Source: Lewinellaceae bacterium (lineage in GTDB: Bacteria; Bacteroidota; Bacteroidia; Chitinophagales; Saprospiraceae). Taken from it: a stretch of 64,000 nucleotides of DNA. The stretch is taken from NCBI GenBank assembly GCA_020636275.1, contig JACJYD010000001.1, forward strand, positions 1,681,001-1,745,000, read 5' to 3'. The first letter of the stretch is position 1; every line of letters starts with the position of its first letter. This document shows positions 45,254 through 53,848 of the stretch, piece by piece. The position numbers and the translations under genes were made by a program. Below the pieces are notes generated by a model. It searched no databases, was not told the DNA's origin, and saw only the letters and a program-made list of their open reading frames with translations.

Positions 45254-45832
45254 ATGAAGCGCACAATATGGTTGATCCTGGGCTTTTTGATTCTTGGGGC
45301 CCAGGAGGGATTTAGTCAAGATCTGGGAGAAACCGGAAAATTAGATGGGATCGTTCAACATATCAACCAACTGGAAACAAGCAAAGACCAATGGGTCGAC
45401 TCCTTGACCCGGGTCGCTATGGACACTTCACAATCCGGCGAGATCCGCCGGGCCGCTTTTCTGAACCTGGGGAAAGTGAGATCGGAAAAGGCCCTGAAAT
45501 TTCTGGTCGACCAGTATAATACCCGGATCTATTTTGCCGAAGGAGAGGGCTTGGGTGACGACTACCCTGCCGTTTTGAGCATTTACGAAAATCAGTTGGG
45601 AGATTTCGCCCTGATCGAGCAGGTTTTTCAATCCTTGCGGTCCGGAGAAAAGACCGATATGGACATTGCCCTTTTGGCGATGATCGCTACCAGCGTGGTA
45701 GAGAATAATCCGAATTTGGATAAAGGAATCGTGCAGCGATTGGCAAAAAACCGGCGAAAGGCCATTGGATACCGAAACATCAGTGCAACGGAACAGAGAA
45801 ATCTCAATCGGTTTATTGGGTTTTTTTATTGA
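45254..45832 (+). CDS. Secreted protein of unknown function, HEAT-like
   Basis: 192 residues with a signal peptide (cleavage near GFSQ, residue 22). The mature part is alpha-helical. SGEIRRAAFLNLGKVRSEKALKFLVDQY has the look of a HEAT/armadillo repeat, and DMDIALLAMIATSVVENNPNLDKGIVQRLAK of another. No enzyme motif or family is recognised. It is transcribed alone between the palindrome cluster and the HYR gene. Confidence 0.75.
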   Translation: MKRTIWLILGFLILGAQEGFSQDLGETGKLDGIVQHINQLETSKDQWVDSLTRVAMDTSQSGEIRRAAFLNLGKVRSEKALKFLVDQYNTRIYFAEGEGLGDDYPAVLSIYENQLGDFALIEQVFQSLRSGEKTDMDIALLAMIATSVVENNPNLDKGIVQRLAKNRRKAIGYRNISATEQRNLNRFIGFFY

Positions 45833-45918
45833 TTATAAAAACCCCTGGGTTCCTTTTGCATTCCATTCGTTAGCAATGTATTTTTAGGAAATGCTTCTAT
45901 CACCAACCCTAAGGAATT

Positions 45919-47055
45919 ATGATAATCCGGAATCCAGGAACAGCAGCATTCCTTCTTTTTTCTTTTATTGGAAAAGGCACTGCCGCCAATCCTCCCTGCA
46001 TCCTGACATGCCCCAATAACATCATTGTAGAAAATGATCCCGGAGTTTGCGGGGCCTTTGTCGACTACACCATTGAATTGGGTGATTGCAGTTCTTACAC
46101 CCTGAATCCAAATCTTCCTTCCGGGAGCCTGTTTCCCCTTGGGACGACGATCCTTTCAGCCACATCAAATGAAGGGACGAGTTGTTCCTTTTATGTTTTT
46201 GTCCATGATGCGGAAGTTCCAACCCCTGCTTGCAAAAATTGGTTGACCGTTGATCTTCATTATCCTTATTTTATCGAGACTGTTTATGCGCATCAACTGG
46301 ATGATGGTTCATTCGACAACTGTGGGGCGGTTCATTTTAGTTTCTCCTCCGATGTGACCGATACCAGCCGGACTTACACCTGTGAATGCGATGATTTTGG
46401 CCAAAATGATGAGAACCTTTGGGTTACAGATGCCTTTGGCAATCAGAGCCATTGCGAAACTTTCGTCATTGTGCAAAACAACGATCAAGGGTGTGATCCT
46501 TGGGGTGCTTCAATACAAGGCCTTATTGCAACGGAAGAAGGAGATGAACTAGAAGGTGTGAAAGTAACGATAGAAGTTTATGGGGAGCCATTGAGTTCCC
46601 TGTTTACCTCTGCAAATGGCATTTTTTATTTTTCCTGTATGAACCAGGGCTATGATTATACCCTCCTCCCCCTATTGGACACCATGCCCTCTAATGGCGT
46701 CACGACTCTGGACCTTCTGCTGATCACCCGCCACATCCTGGGCCTGCAATTGCTGGACAGTCCTTACAAAATGATCGCTGCGGACGCGGACCGGTCGGGC
46801 AGTATCACCACCCTCGATATGCTGGCTATCCTGAAGGTGATCCTGGGCGTGGAACCAGGTTTCCCAAACAACACCTCCTGGCGCTTCGTCGACAAGGACT
46901 ATGTGTTTCCGGATCCCATGGATCCGTTCAGCGAGCCTTTTCCCGAATTTATTCATTACGACCTTTTTTATTGGGAAGATCTGGAAGCAGACTTCGTAGC
47001 GGTGAAAGTAGGGGATGTGAATGGGAGTGCCGAGACCAAAGGCCCCTTCGAATAG
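45919..47055 (+). CDS. Secreted HYR-domain protein with dockerin-like segment
   Basis: 378 residues. A hydrophobic N-terminus acts as a signal peptide. Residues about 28-95 (CPNNIIVENDPGVCGAFVDYT, LFPLGTTILSATSNEGTSCSFYVFV) form a hyalin-repeat (HYR) domain. A second cysteine-rich domain follows, then a carboxypeptidase-regulatory-like strand (IQGLIATEEGDELEGVKVTI). The region NGVTTLDLLLITRHILGL and DADRSGSITTLDMLAILKVILG is a paired EF-hand-like dockerin module that could bind calcium. It ends at FVAVKVGDVNGSAE with no T9SS sorting domain visible. In Saprospiria such proteins are usually much longer, so this is a compact version. Confidence 0.82.
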   Translation: MIIRNPGTAAFLLFSFIGKGTAANPPCILTCPNNIIVENDPGVCGAFVDYTIELGDCSSYTLNPNLPSGSLFPLGTTILSATSNEGTSCSFYVFVHDAEVPTPACKNWLTVDLHYPYFIETVYAHQLDDGSFDNCGAVHFSFSSDVTDTSRTYTCECDDFGQNDENLWVTDAFGNQSHCETFVIVQNNDQGCDPWGASIQGLIATEEGDELEGVKVTIEVYGEPLSSLFTSANGIFYFSCMNQGYDYTLLPLLDTMPSNGVTTLDLLLITRHILGLQLLDSPYKMIAADADRSGSITTLDMLAILKVILGVEPGFPNNTSWRFVDKDYVFPDPMDPFSEPFPEFIHYDLFYWEDLEADFVAVKVGDVNGSAETKGPFE

Positions 47056-47712
47056 CGATGAGGCTTTTTTGATACACTCTTAACAAAAATCCACTTTCCA
47101 ATTATTCGAAATGACCTGTGTTCAATTTTATTGGAGAGCTCAATCTCAAAAAGTGATATATATCAATAGAGGACACTGATTTTAATCATTAGAAATTTGA
47201 GGTCAAATGTTAAAAATTCGAGCACATTTCCAGGAGCATTCACAGCCTGGGAAATGAATTAAAACTACCCCCCCAATATGAGTTCTTTTTCTGAGGTAAA
47301 TCAGGATACAGGACCGAATCGAGTTTATTCCCCTCCGGCAGGACCAGCCTTGGTCCGAAGTTCTATTTTGAAAAAAGTCCTTAAAGCACCTTCCCGGGAT
47401 TGCTACGCTGCAATGCCTGGTCCCACCTTAAAAAGAAAGACCTGGGTACAGAAAGCGTCACCGGGGGATTACACTTCCCTACGGTTTTTGAGAGATGCCT
47501 TTCAGCTCCTGTCTGGCCCCCCCTATGGCATTACGGCCATAACGCATTAGGGACAAAATGGACCATCCCTCCGGGAACAGGGATATCCAAAACCTGGAAA
47601 TTTAGCAAGACACTTGTGATGTCCGCATTACAATATCGGGATGAATGAAGTTTCTGCAGAAGACTTGCGCTTTTGTAACAATAAAAATACGAAATTCCAA
47701 CCACCTAATACT
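47056..47712. other. 657-bp interval without a convincing gene
   Basis: AT-rich first 200 bp, then an open frame of 90 codons (47278-47550, MSSFSEVNQDTGPNRVYSPP) that lacks similarity to anything I know, has no convincing promoter and is followed by non-coding-looking sequence. No hairpin with a T-run is visible. It may be decayed sequence. Confidence 0.5.
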
Positions 47713-48480
47713 ATGAGATCACAACAACTCCTATTTGCGCTGGCAATTTCATGTGTTTGTATGTCAGTTAGTTATGGCGTCCGATCCCAAGTGCTGATCT
47801 CTCTTCTTCTCGGAGATGAACTCAATTCTGGCCAATTGGGATACGGGCTGAACGGCGGCCTTAATTACTCTAGCCTGACAGGGACAGAAGAGGCAAAATT
47901 CCTCCGGAGTTTTTACATCGGAACCTATTTTGATATCCGGCTGAGGCAAAAATCCGATCTGTACCTGCATACGGGTGTCCGGTTAAAATCGGAGTTGGGC
48001 GCCCGCGGTATCGGAGTTTACCCAATGAATGAACCCTACCTGGACTCGGTATTAACAGGGGGGAGTGTCGAACGGACACTTAAATACATCCATATCCCGG
48101 CACTTGTCAGGTATAAGTTTCCAAATCATTTTTTTGTGGAGATCGGCCCCATGTTTGGCCTGCTTGTCAGGGCCAAAGATGAGTTTTTCAACCGTATGAA
48201 GAAGGATGACGACCTCTTGTTTCAAAATATAGTGACGGATCAATATAAGTGGTTGGATGCAGGGCTTGAGGCGGGAATCGGCTATCATCTGATGAAGGGA
48301 AAGGGGGTTTACCTCGGGGTTCGATATTACCAGGGCCTATTAGATGTCTTAAAGGATAACGCTTCATCTCCTTGCTTGAACCAATCCATTTACCTGTTCG
48401 CCAGCATACCTGTCGGAACATTGAGGGAAGCCCAGGCCAGGAGGGTCCAAAAGAAGAGCAAGAAGGATACGGGGCAGTAA
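47713..48480 (+). CDS. Outer membrane beta-barrel protein (PorT-like)
   Basis: 255 residues from ATG 47713; the open frame begins at 47641, but MRSQQLLFALAISCVCMSVSYG is a good signal peptide. The mature part shows alternating strands: YGLNGGLNYSSLTG, FYIGTYFDIRLRQKSDLYLHTGVRLKS, LKYIHIPALVRYKFPNHFFVEIGPMFGLLV, WLDAGLEAGIGYHLMKGKGVYLGVRYYQGLLD. IPALVRYKF is typical of the Bacteroidota PorT/opacity-like family. The tail is basic (ARRVQKKSKKDTGQ). The function is presumably structural or accessory in the outer membrane. Confidence 0.82.
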   Translation: MRSQQLLFALAISCVCMSVSYGVRSQVLISLLLGDELNSGQLGYGLNGGLNYSSLTGTEEAKFLRSFYIGTYFDIRLRQKSDLYLHTGVRLKSELGARGIGVYPMNEPYLDSVLTGGSVERTLKYIHIPALVRYKFPNHFFVEIGPMFGLLVRAKDEFFNRMKKDDDLLFQNIVTDQYKWLDAGLEAGIGYHLMKGKGVYLGVRYYQGLLDVLKDNASSPCLNQSIYLFASIPVGTLREAQARRVQKKSKKDTGQ

Positions 48481-48563
48481 GCCACATCACCTTTTTGGAT
48501 CAAATCAAATTTGACCTTTAATAAAAACTATCAGCCATTAGTATTACACATTAATGAACCATT

Positions 48564-50099
48564 ATGAAAACCATGCACTTGAACCTAATTCTCGGATTAC
48601 TGATCGCAATCCTTACAGTCAGTTGCGGCCAGCCCCCACAAGGGGAAAAAGAAGTTACACCCTCCGCCACCTATAAGATGACCACACCCATGCCGGAAGG
48701 TGTTTTAGTACCTGCTCAATTAGACAGCCGTTTAGGGACATTGAATTTCTTCGACGGCTTCCCCGACGATGCCACCGTGGAGAAACTGTACGACAATCTG
48801 GATTTCCAGCGGGCTGTGCAGGCCTATTTACTGGGTATACCTGCCGTTAGCATGCGTGCCATGCGCAATGGATTACTCGAGTGGGGGCCTGCCAACAACA
48901 CGATCGTGACATGGGAAAACCTTATGGATTCCCGAGCCCTTGTGCTCACAGCCAACAGCAACAGTCCCTATACCTGTGTGTGGCTCGATTTGAACCAGGG
49001 GCCCGTTGTCCTTGAAATTCCCCCCAGGGTTTTGGGGATGATCAATGACTCCTGGTCCCTTTATGTGGTCGATCTGGGAATGGTCGGCCCCGACAAAGGA
49101 GCAGGTGGAAAGTATTTGATCCTGCCTCCCGGGTATGAGGGGGCGGTACCAGACGGATATTATGTCGTTCATGCGCCTACATTGGAGAGTTTGGTCTTTT
49201 ACCGTCATTTTGCCGTGGATGGCGACTTTCGACCCGCCATCGAGCTTTTGAAGAAAGATGGCCGGGCCTATTTGTTGTCCCAGGCTGATAACCCGCCAGC
49301 CAATAACTTCGTGAATGTTTCCGGGAAGGAATACAAGGGTATTGCACCATCCGATCAAAAGTTCTGGGAATATCTCAATGAAGTGGTCCAGGAAGAACCG
49401 ACCACATCCCTTGACCGGGTGAGCCTGGGCTACTTTGCATCGATAGGGATAGAAAAAGGGAAGACTTTTGCCCCCGATGCCCGCATGGAGAAAATACTGG
49501 CCGATGCGACTGTGGTAGGTGAGGCAACTGCGCGGGCCATTTCCTATAAGATCCGCAGGAAAGAAATTTTCTTTTCTGAGAACGGTTCGTGGCGGCCGTT
49601 CTTCGCAGCGGGGTACAAGTCTGAAAGCCAGCCGAATGTTCTGGACTTGGATGCCTTTATTGGGTGTTATTTTGTTGGAATGGGCATTAGCCCGGCCGAG
49701 GATGTAAAGATGATCGGTCAAGGTTCGCAATATGCCCTGGCTTATACGGATGGAATGGGTAAGCCCCTGGATGGAGGTAAAAACTACACGGTGCATTTGC
49801 CCCCGAACATTCCAGTGAAAGATTTCTGGTCCGTGATCTTGTATGATTACCAGACCCGGTCCATGCTTCAGACCGATCAGCAATTCCCAATGGCAACCAG
49901 CCAGAATCCGGAACTCCTGGTGAATCCGGATGGATCCATCGATGTGTATTTCGGGCCGAAGGCGCCTGAAGGCAAGGAGAACAACTGGATACAGACCCTA
50001 CCAGGCAAGGGCTGGTTCGTTCTTTTGAGACTTTACGGCCCGCTAGAACCCTGGTTTGAAAAGACCTGGCAACCCGGTGAGATTGAACCGATCCAATAA
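48564..50099 (+). CDS. DUF1254/DUF1214 lipoprotein, copy 1
   Basis: 511 residues with lipobox ILTVSC near residue 21. The N-terminal half is a DUF1254 domain (FFDGFPDDATVEKLYDNLDFQRAVQAYLLGIP and ALVLTANSNSPYTCVWLDL), and the C-terminal half a DUF1214 domain (NYTVHLPPNIPVKDFWSVILYDYQTRSMLQTDQQFP; GKGWFVLLRLYGPLEPWFEKTWQPGEI). Function is unknown; relatives are secreted and often in multiple copies. The neighbouring gene 19 bp downstream is a paralogue, so the two form an operon. Confidence 0.92.
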   Translation: MKTMHLNLILGLLIAILTVSCGQPPQGEKEVTPSATYKMTTPMPEGVLVPAQLDSRLGTLNFFDGFPDDATVEKLYDNLDFQRAVQAYLLGIPAVSMRAMRNGLLEWGPANNTIVTWENLMDSRALVLTANSNSPYTCVWLDLNQGPVVLEIPPRVLGMINDSWSLYVVDLGMVGPDKGAGGKYLILPPGYEGAVPDGYYVVHAPTLESLVFYRHFAVDGDFRPAIELLKKDGRAYLLSQADNPPANNFVNVSGKEYKGIAPSDQKFWEYLNEVVQEEPTTSLDRVSLGYFASIGIEKGKTFAPDARMEKILADATVVGEATARAISYKIRRKEIFFSENGSWRPFFAAGYKSESQPNVLDLDAFIGCYFVGMGISPAEDVKMIGQGSQYALAYTDGMGKPLDGGKNYTVHLPPNIPVKDFWSVILYDYQTRSMLQTDQQFPMATSQNPELLVNPDGSIDVYFGPKAPEGKENNWIQTLPGKGWFVLLRLYGPLEPWFEKTWQPGEIEPIQ

Positions 50100-50118
50100 C
50101 TCCGACAATTGAAAGTAT

Positions 50119-51651
50119 ATGAAAACCATCCTGTTTTCACTGCCCCTTTTTGCAATCGCCATGATGGCAATCAGTTGCAACCGGGCCGAACAACAAGGGA
50201 AGGAACACACCTCTCCGGTTACTTATAAGATGACCACTGAGATTCCCGCATCGATCACCACCCCGGATGAGGTCGAAACCTCCCTGGGTACCCTCCGGTT
50301 TTTCGATGGTTTCCCCGACGAAGCTACTGTGCAGAAGGTCTATGACAATCTTGACTTACAGCGAGGCGTACAGGTGTTCCTGACCTCTATACCGGCAGCG
50401 TCGGCCTATGCCTTTCGCACCGGGATCCGGACTTTTGGACCCGATAACCAGACCGTGCTGATTACCGAGTCGCTGGTGGATTCTCACGGTCTGTTTCTTA
50501 CGGGAAATACAGAGACCATTTACAACATCACCTGGCTCGACACCAAGGATGGCCCGCTGGTCATCGAAGTGCCAGCCGGCGTGCTCGGTGTAATAGATGA
50601 CTTCTGGTTCCGTTTTGTGACCGACTTCGGCCCGCTGGGACCGGACAAGGGCAATGGGGGGAAATTTCTGCTGCTGCCGCCGGATTACACGGGTGATATT
50701 CCTGACGGTTATTTTGTACTGCACTCAAGGACCTACGGACATTGGTGTTTCTTTCGCGTCTTCATTGAAAGTGGCGATATGGGAACTGCGGCCGAATATG
50801 CAAAAAAGAATTACCGGGCCTATCCGCTGGAATTGGCTGCAGATCCGCCTGCGATGAACTTTCTAAACATTTCCGGAAAATACATTAATACGGTCCATTC
50901 TAACGACTTCTCCTTTTTCGAAGAGGTCAATCAAGTCATCCAGGAAGAACCGCTCGATGCCGTTGATTCCGAAGTCCGCGGCATGCTTGCCTCTATCGGC
51001 ATCCAGAAGGGAAAGCCTTTTGCGCCGGATGCCCGTATGAAAAACATACTTACCGATGCCGCTGCAATCGGTAACGCTACCGCGCGCGCCATAAACTTCA
51101 GCACGCGCGACAAGGAGGCATACTATTATCCGAACAGTGCATGGAAGGCGGTCTTTGAGGGCAACGATTATCAATTTTCACCGGGCGGGGTCCTTAGCCT
51201 GGATACGCGGACGTTGTACTATTACATGGCCACCGGCAGCAGCCCGTCATTTATGCAAAAGATGGTCTGCCAGCTGTCGCAATACATTTTCACCGAGCAT
51301 GACGCCACGGGCCAATACCTCGATGGCGGGAAGAGTTACCACTTGCACCTGCCTCCGAACATCCCGGCAAAAAGATTCTGGTCATTAGTCGTTTACGACC
51401 CGCAAACCCGCTCCTTTCTACAGACGGATAACCCATTTCCCAGCATCAGCAGCCTGAAAGAAGGTGTCGTCATTAACCCGGATTCCTCGGTAGATGTCTG
51501 GTTCGGCCCGGAACCGCCTCCCGGCAAGGAAGGCAACTGGATTCAGACTGTACCAGGCAAAGGGTGGTTCATTATGTTGCGGATATACGGTCCGCTTGAA
51601 CCATGGTTTGACAAGACGTGGAAGCCGGGGGAGATAGAAGAGGTTAAGTAA
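50119..51651 (+). CDS. DUF1254/DUF1214 lipoprotein, copy 2
   Basis: 510 residues, with the same architecture as the preceding gene and long identical motifs (TYKMTT, LGTL.FFDGFPD.ATV.K.YDNLD, LHLPPNIPAKRFWSLVVYDPQTRSFLQTD, WIQTVPGKGWFIMLRIYGPLEPWFDKTWKPGEIE). The lipobox is AISC near residue 20. The DNA differs clearly from copy 1, so the duplication is not recent. A bidirectional terminator follows, shared with the interrupted tRNA on the other strand. Confidence 0.92.
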   Translation: MKTILFSLPLFAIAMMAISCNRAEQQGKEHTSPVTYKMTTEIPASITTPDEVETSLGTLRFFDGFPDEATVQKVYDNLDLQRGVQVFLTSIPAASAYAFRTGIRTFGPDNQTVLITESLVDSHGLFLTGNTETIYNITWLDTKDGPLVIEVPAGVLGVIDDFWFRFVTDFGPLGPDKGNGGKFLLLPPDYTGDIPDGYFVLHSRTYGHWCFFRVFIESGDMGTAAEYAKKNYRAYPLELAADPPAMNFLNISGKYINTVHSNDFSFFEEVNQVIQEEPLDAVDSEVRGMLASIGIQKGKPFAPDARMKNILTDAAAIGNATARAINFSTRDKEAYYYPNSAWKAVFEGNDYQFSPGGVLSLDTRTLYYYMATGSSPSFMQKMVCQLSQYIFTEHDATGQYLDGGKSYHLHLPPNIPAKRFWSLVVYDPQTRSFLQTDNPFPSISSLKEGVVINPDSSVDVWFGPEPPPGKEGNWIQTVPGKGWFIMLRIYGPLEPWFDKTWKPGEIEEVK

Positions 51652-51669
51652 GTAGGGAATTATAAAACA

Positions 51670-51708
51670 CAAAAGCCCCGCAGTCAAACGACTACGGGGC
51701 TTTTCTTT
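51670..51708. terminator. Bidirectional terminator between DUF1254 copy 2 and tRNA-fMet
   Basis: Stem gccccgcagt / actacggggc with an A-rich left flank and a T-rich right flank. It begins two bases beyond the tRNA 3' end on the minus strand. Confidence 0.88.
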
Positions 51709-51749
51709 GTAGCGGAGGCAGGACTTGAACCTACGACCTTCGGGTTATG

Positions 51750-52425
51750 CGTACCAACTACAGCTTTCGCTGCTCCCTTGTTCCGCCGAAGCGTTAGCAA
51801 AGGCGAACAGGGATTTGTGGTCTGGACTTTCTCTTCACCCTTTTCCAAAATGGAAGGAGGGTGTTCGCCATTAAGTCTCTACACCTTTCCTGAAAATACA
51901 GGACTTGGCTCGGGATTACCATACCAAAGGCTTCCCCGAATTTGACGAATGATCATTCAGGCATTTCTGCCTGAACAGCCCATTGCAAGACTAGCTCCCA
52001 AGCGTTTCGAAAATCCGCTGATTTGGGTTTTCGCTGTCGCTTGTCGGTTTCGATCAGGTGTATTTCGGAACCATAACTTATGAACACTTCACAAGGGAAA
52101 ACATAGAAGATATCCAAATCTTCAATGTAAACAACCGCAAAATCAAAATCCGAACAATCGTATTTTGCCCGAAGCATTTGCCTGCGATTGGTTTTAGTTC
52201 GCCGCGTATCGACAACATAATTGTTTTTTCGCGAATCGAACCAAGCACTTTTCACCTGGATCTTAAGAAGAACACCATTAATGTCAAGCACTAGATCATA
52301 GGGAAGACGATCTCCGATTGGATTAAGAACTCCCCATCCTTGTTTTAAAGCAAAGAGGATTAATGCTTGCTCAGCAATGTCGCCTTTCAATTTTGTATCC
52401 ATAAGCCGCTAATTTTACAGTCTTG
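51750..52425 (-). mobile_element. Group I intron in tRNA-fMet (676 nt)
   Basis: Boundaries follow the group I rule: the upstream exon ends in U (T33) and the intron ends in G (51750). The base pair C-A occurs at both junctions, but only this choice gives U and G. An internal guide GGCTT (minus strand, 52407-52403) pairs with exon GGGCT, with a G-U at the splice site. Core elements on the minus strand: P aaattcggggaagcc (51943-51929), Q aatcccgagcc (51917-51907), R gtgtagagacttaatggc (51884-51867), S aagagaaagtcc (51835-51824); R and S form P7 through GACT/AGTC. These resemble the introns of cyanobacterial tRNA genes. The endonuclease ORF lies between the guide and element P. Confidence 0.92.
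51953..52402 (-). CDS. Intron-encoded homing endonuclease, PD-(D/E)XK type (I-Ssp6803I-like)
   Basis: 149 residues inside the group I intron; its ATG directly follows the internal guide sequence. The fold signature is E11 (GDIAEQALILFALKQGW), D36 in RLPYDLVLDINGVLL and Q49-x-K51 in LKIQVKSAWFD, which is the variant E..D..QxK site reported for I-Ssp6803I, the enzyme of the Synechocystis tRNA-fMet intron. A following YVVDTRRTKTNRR segment is basic, suiting DNA contact. It would cut intronless tRNA-fMet alleles and drive intron homing. The frame has no defects, so it may still be active. It has lower GC than its neighbours, which fits horizontal origin. Confidence 0.92.
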   Translation of the reverse strand: MDTKLKGDIAEQALILFALKQGWGVLNPIGDRLPYDLVLDINGVLLKIQVKSAWFDSRKNNYVVDTRRTKTNRRQMLRAKYDCSDFDFAVVYIEDLDIFYVFPCEVFISYGSEIHLIETDKRQRKPKSADFRNAWELVLQWAVQAEMPE

Positions 52426-52496
52426 AGCCCGACGAGCTACCAACTGCTCCACTCCGCGATCTTATTTAACCAAAACACCGTTGTGCTTTGGGTGTG

Positions 52497-52527
52497 CAAA
52501 TCTATGGAGTCAACAACAATTTTCCAA
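52497..52527 (-). promoter_or_regulatory. Promoter of the interrupted tRNA-fMet
   Basis: Minus strand: TTG (52527-52525), 20-nt spacer, TAGATTTG (52504-52497), 38 nt before the tRNA 5' end. Confidence 0.6.
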
Positions 52528-52591
52528 GTATAGTTCCAAGAAATTTTTGATTTCTTTAAAATGGGGGTTCAATCCTTTCTCTCCAGTTGTT

Positions 52592-52599
52592 TAACTTTG
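52592..52599 (+). promoter_or_regulatory. -7 element of the DegT aminotransferase gene
   Basis: TAACTTTG, 16 nt before the ATG. The upstream partner is weak (TTC at 52568-52570). Confidence 0.45.
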
Positions 52600-52615
52600 C
52601 AAAAACCACCAAGCA

Positions 52616-53848
52616 ATGGAAAAGATCCCCTTCGCCCCGCCCCGTATCGACCAGGCGGTTATTGATGAAGTGACGGCCGCGCTTCGCTCGGGCTGGATCA
52701 CTACGGGGCCCCGCACCAAACAACTGGAGAAGGAGATCGCCACCCTGACCCATGTCCCTTCGGTCCTCTGCCTGGGCTCGGCTACGGCGGGTATGGAACT
52801 GGTCCTGCGCTGGCTGGGCATCGGTCCAGGGGATGAAGTGATCGTGCCGGCCTATACTTACTGCGCCACGGCCAACGTCGTGGTACACTGCGGCGCCAAA
52901 CCGGTGATGGTCGATGTTTTGCCCGGCGACGGCACCATCGACCCGGAAAAGGTGGCCGCGGCAATTACGCCCCGCACCAAAGCCATCATGCCGGTCGACC
53001 TGGGGGGGATGCCGGCCAATTTCCGGGAGCTGCAGGAAATTGTGGATGATCCGAAGGTTCGATCACAATTCCAACCCCATTCCCCGGAGCAGACCCAACT
53101 CGGTCGCATCGCACTCATCGTCGATGCGGCACATTCGATCGGCGCCACGTATCGCCGAAAACCGGCCGCCACCTGGGGGGATGCCTCTGTCTTTTCCTTT
53201 CATGCGGTCAAAAACCTGACCACTGCTGAAGGCGGCGCTGTTTGCCTCAACTTCCCGCCTCCTTTTGATAATGGGGAGATCTACAAAACGCTCAACCGCC
53301 AAAGCCTGCATGGACAATCGAAAGATGCCCTGGCCAAATTTGGAGCCAACTCCTGGGAATACGACGTGCTGGAGGCAGGCTACAAATGCAACATGCCGGA
53401 TGTACTCGCGGCGATCGGTCTGGTCGAGACCCGGCGCTATGAGGAGGAAACCTTGCCCAAACGACGCGCCCAATTTGCGCGCTATCATAAAATGCTGCAG
53501 GATTTCGATTGGGCGGAGTTGCCTTACTACGCCACGGCCGAAAAGCAATCTTCCTGCCACCTCTACCTGCTCCGCATCCGCGGCATCACACTTGAACAAC
53601 GCAATGCCATTATCGAGCAGGTGATGGAGGCCGGCGTATCGGTCAATGTGCACTACAAACCGCTCCCGATGCTGAGTGCCTATCGCGAGAGGGGGTATGC
53701 GATGAGGGATTATCCGGTTTCCCTGGATTTTTATCAACGCGAGATCAGCCTCCCCGTCTTTTACGATCTGACCCCCGCCCAACAAGAACAGGTGGTGCAG
53801 ATCCTTGCTACGGCTGTAAATGCAATCGCTGATAAAGTGAAAATTTAG
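52616..53848 (+). CDS. DegT/DnrJ/EryC1/StrS-family PLP aminotransferase
   Basis: 410 residues. PLP-dependent sugar aminotransferase (or dehydratase). Motifs: FAPPRIDQAVIDEVTAALRSGWITTGP, PSVLCLGSATAGMELVLR, GDEVIVPAYTYCATANVV, LIVDAAHSIGATY (Asp and His), FSFHAVKNLTTAEGG with the PLP Lys199, and GYKCNMPDVLAAIGL. These fit enzymes that make 4-amino- or 3-amino-sugar nucleotides for surface polysaccharides. The sugar transferase 115 bp downstream supports a role in glycan assembly, although only those two genes are present here. It ends at the border of a long inverted repeat. Confidence 0.92.
   Translation: MEKIPFAPPRIDQAVIDEVTAALRSGWITTGPRTKQLEKEIATLTHVPSVLCLGSATAGMELVLRWLGIGPGDEVIVPAYTYCATANVVVHCGAKPVMVDVLPGDGTIDPEKVAAAITPRTKAIMPVDLGGMPANFRELQEIVDDPKVRSQFQPHSPEQTQLGRIALIVDAAHSIGATYRRKPAATWGDASVFSFHAVKNLTTAEGGAVCLNFPPPFDNGEIYKTLNRQSLHGQSKDALAKFGANSWEYDVLEAGYKCNMPDVLAAIGLVETRRYEEETLPKRRAQFARYHKMLQDFDWAELPYYATAEKQSSCHLYLLRIRGITLEQRNAIIEQVMEAGVSVNVHYKPLPMLSAYRERGYAMRDYPVSLDFYQREISLPVFYDLTPAQQEQVVQILATAVNAIADKVKI

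Larger units (their letters stand above)
51710..52458 (-). tRNA. Initiator tRNA-Met (CAU) interrupted by a group I intron
   Basis: On the minus strand the 5' exon is 52458-52426 (begins CGCGGAGTGGAGCAGTTGG, ends GTCGGGCT) and the 3' exon is 51749-51710 (begins CATAACCCGAAGGTCG, ends CTGCCTCCGCTA). Joined they give a 73-nt tRNA: acceptor GCGGAG/CTCCGC with an unpaired first base pair (C1 and T72), the initiator hallmark; anticodon stem TCGGG/CCCGA with three G-C pairs and loop CTCATAA (anticodon CAT); T-stem GTAGG/CCTGC. CCA is not encoded. The intron sits after T33, in the anticodon loop. The two halves alone would look like broken tRNAs to an ordinary scan. Confidence 0.93.

Noticed and set aside
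47278..47550. 90-codon ORF
   Set aside because: No family, weak start context, and neighbouring sequence looks non-coding. It is recorded only as part of an empty interval.
51710..51960. First impression of a tmRNA or an isolated damaged tRNA
   Set aside because: The 3' half alone resembles those, but the matching 5' half, guide sequence and group I core elements explain it better as an interrupted tRNA-fMet.
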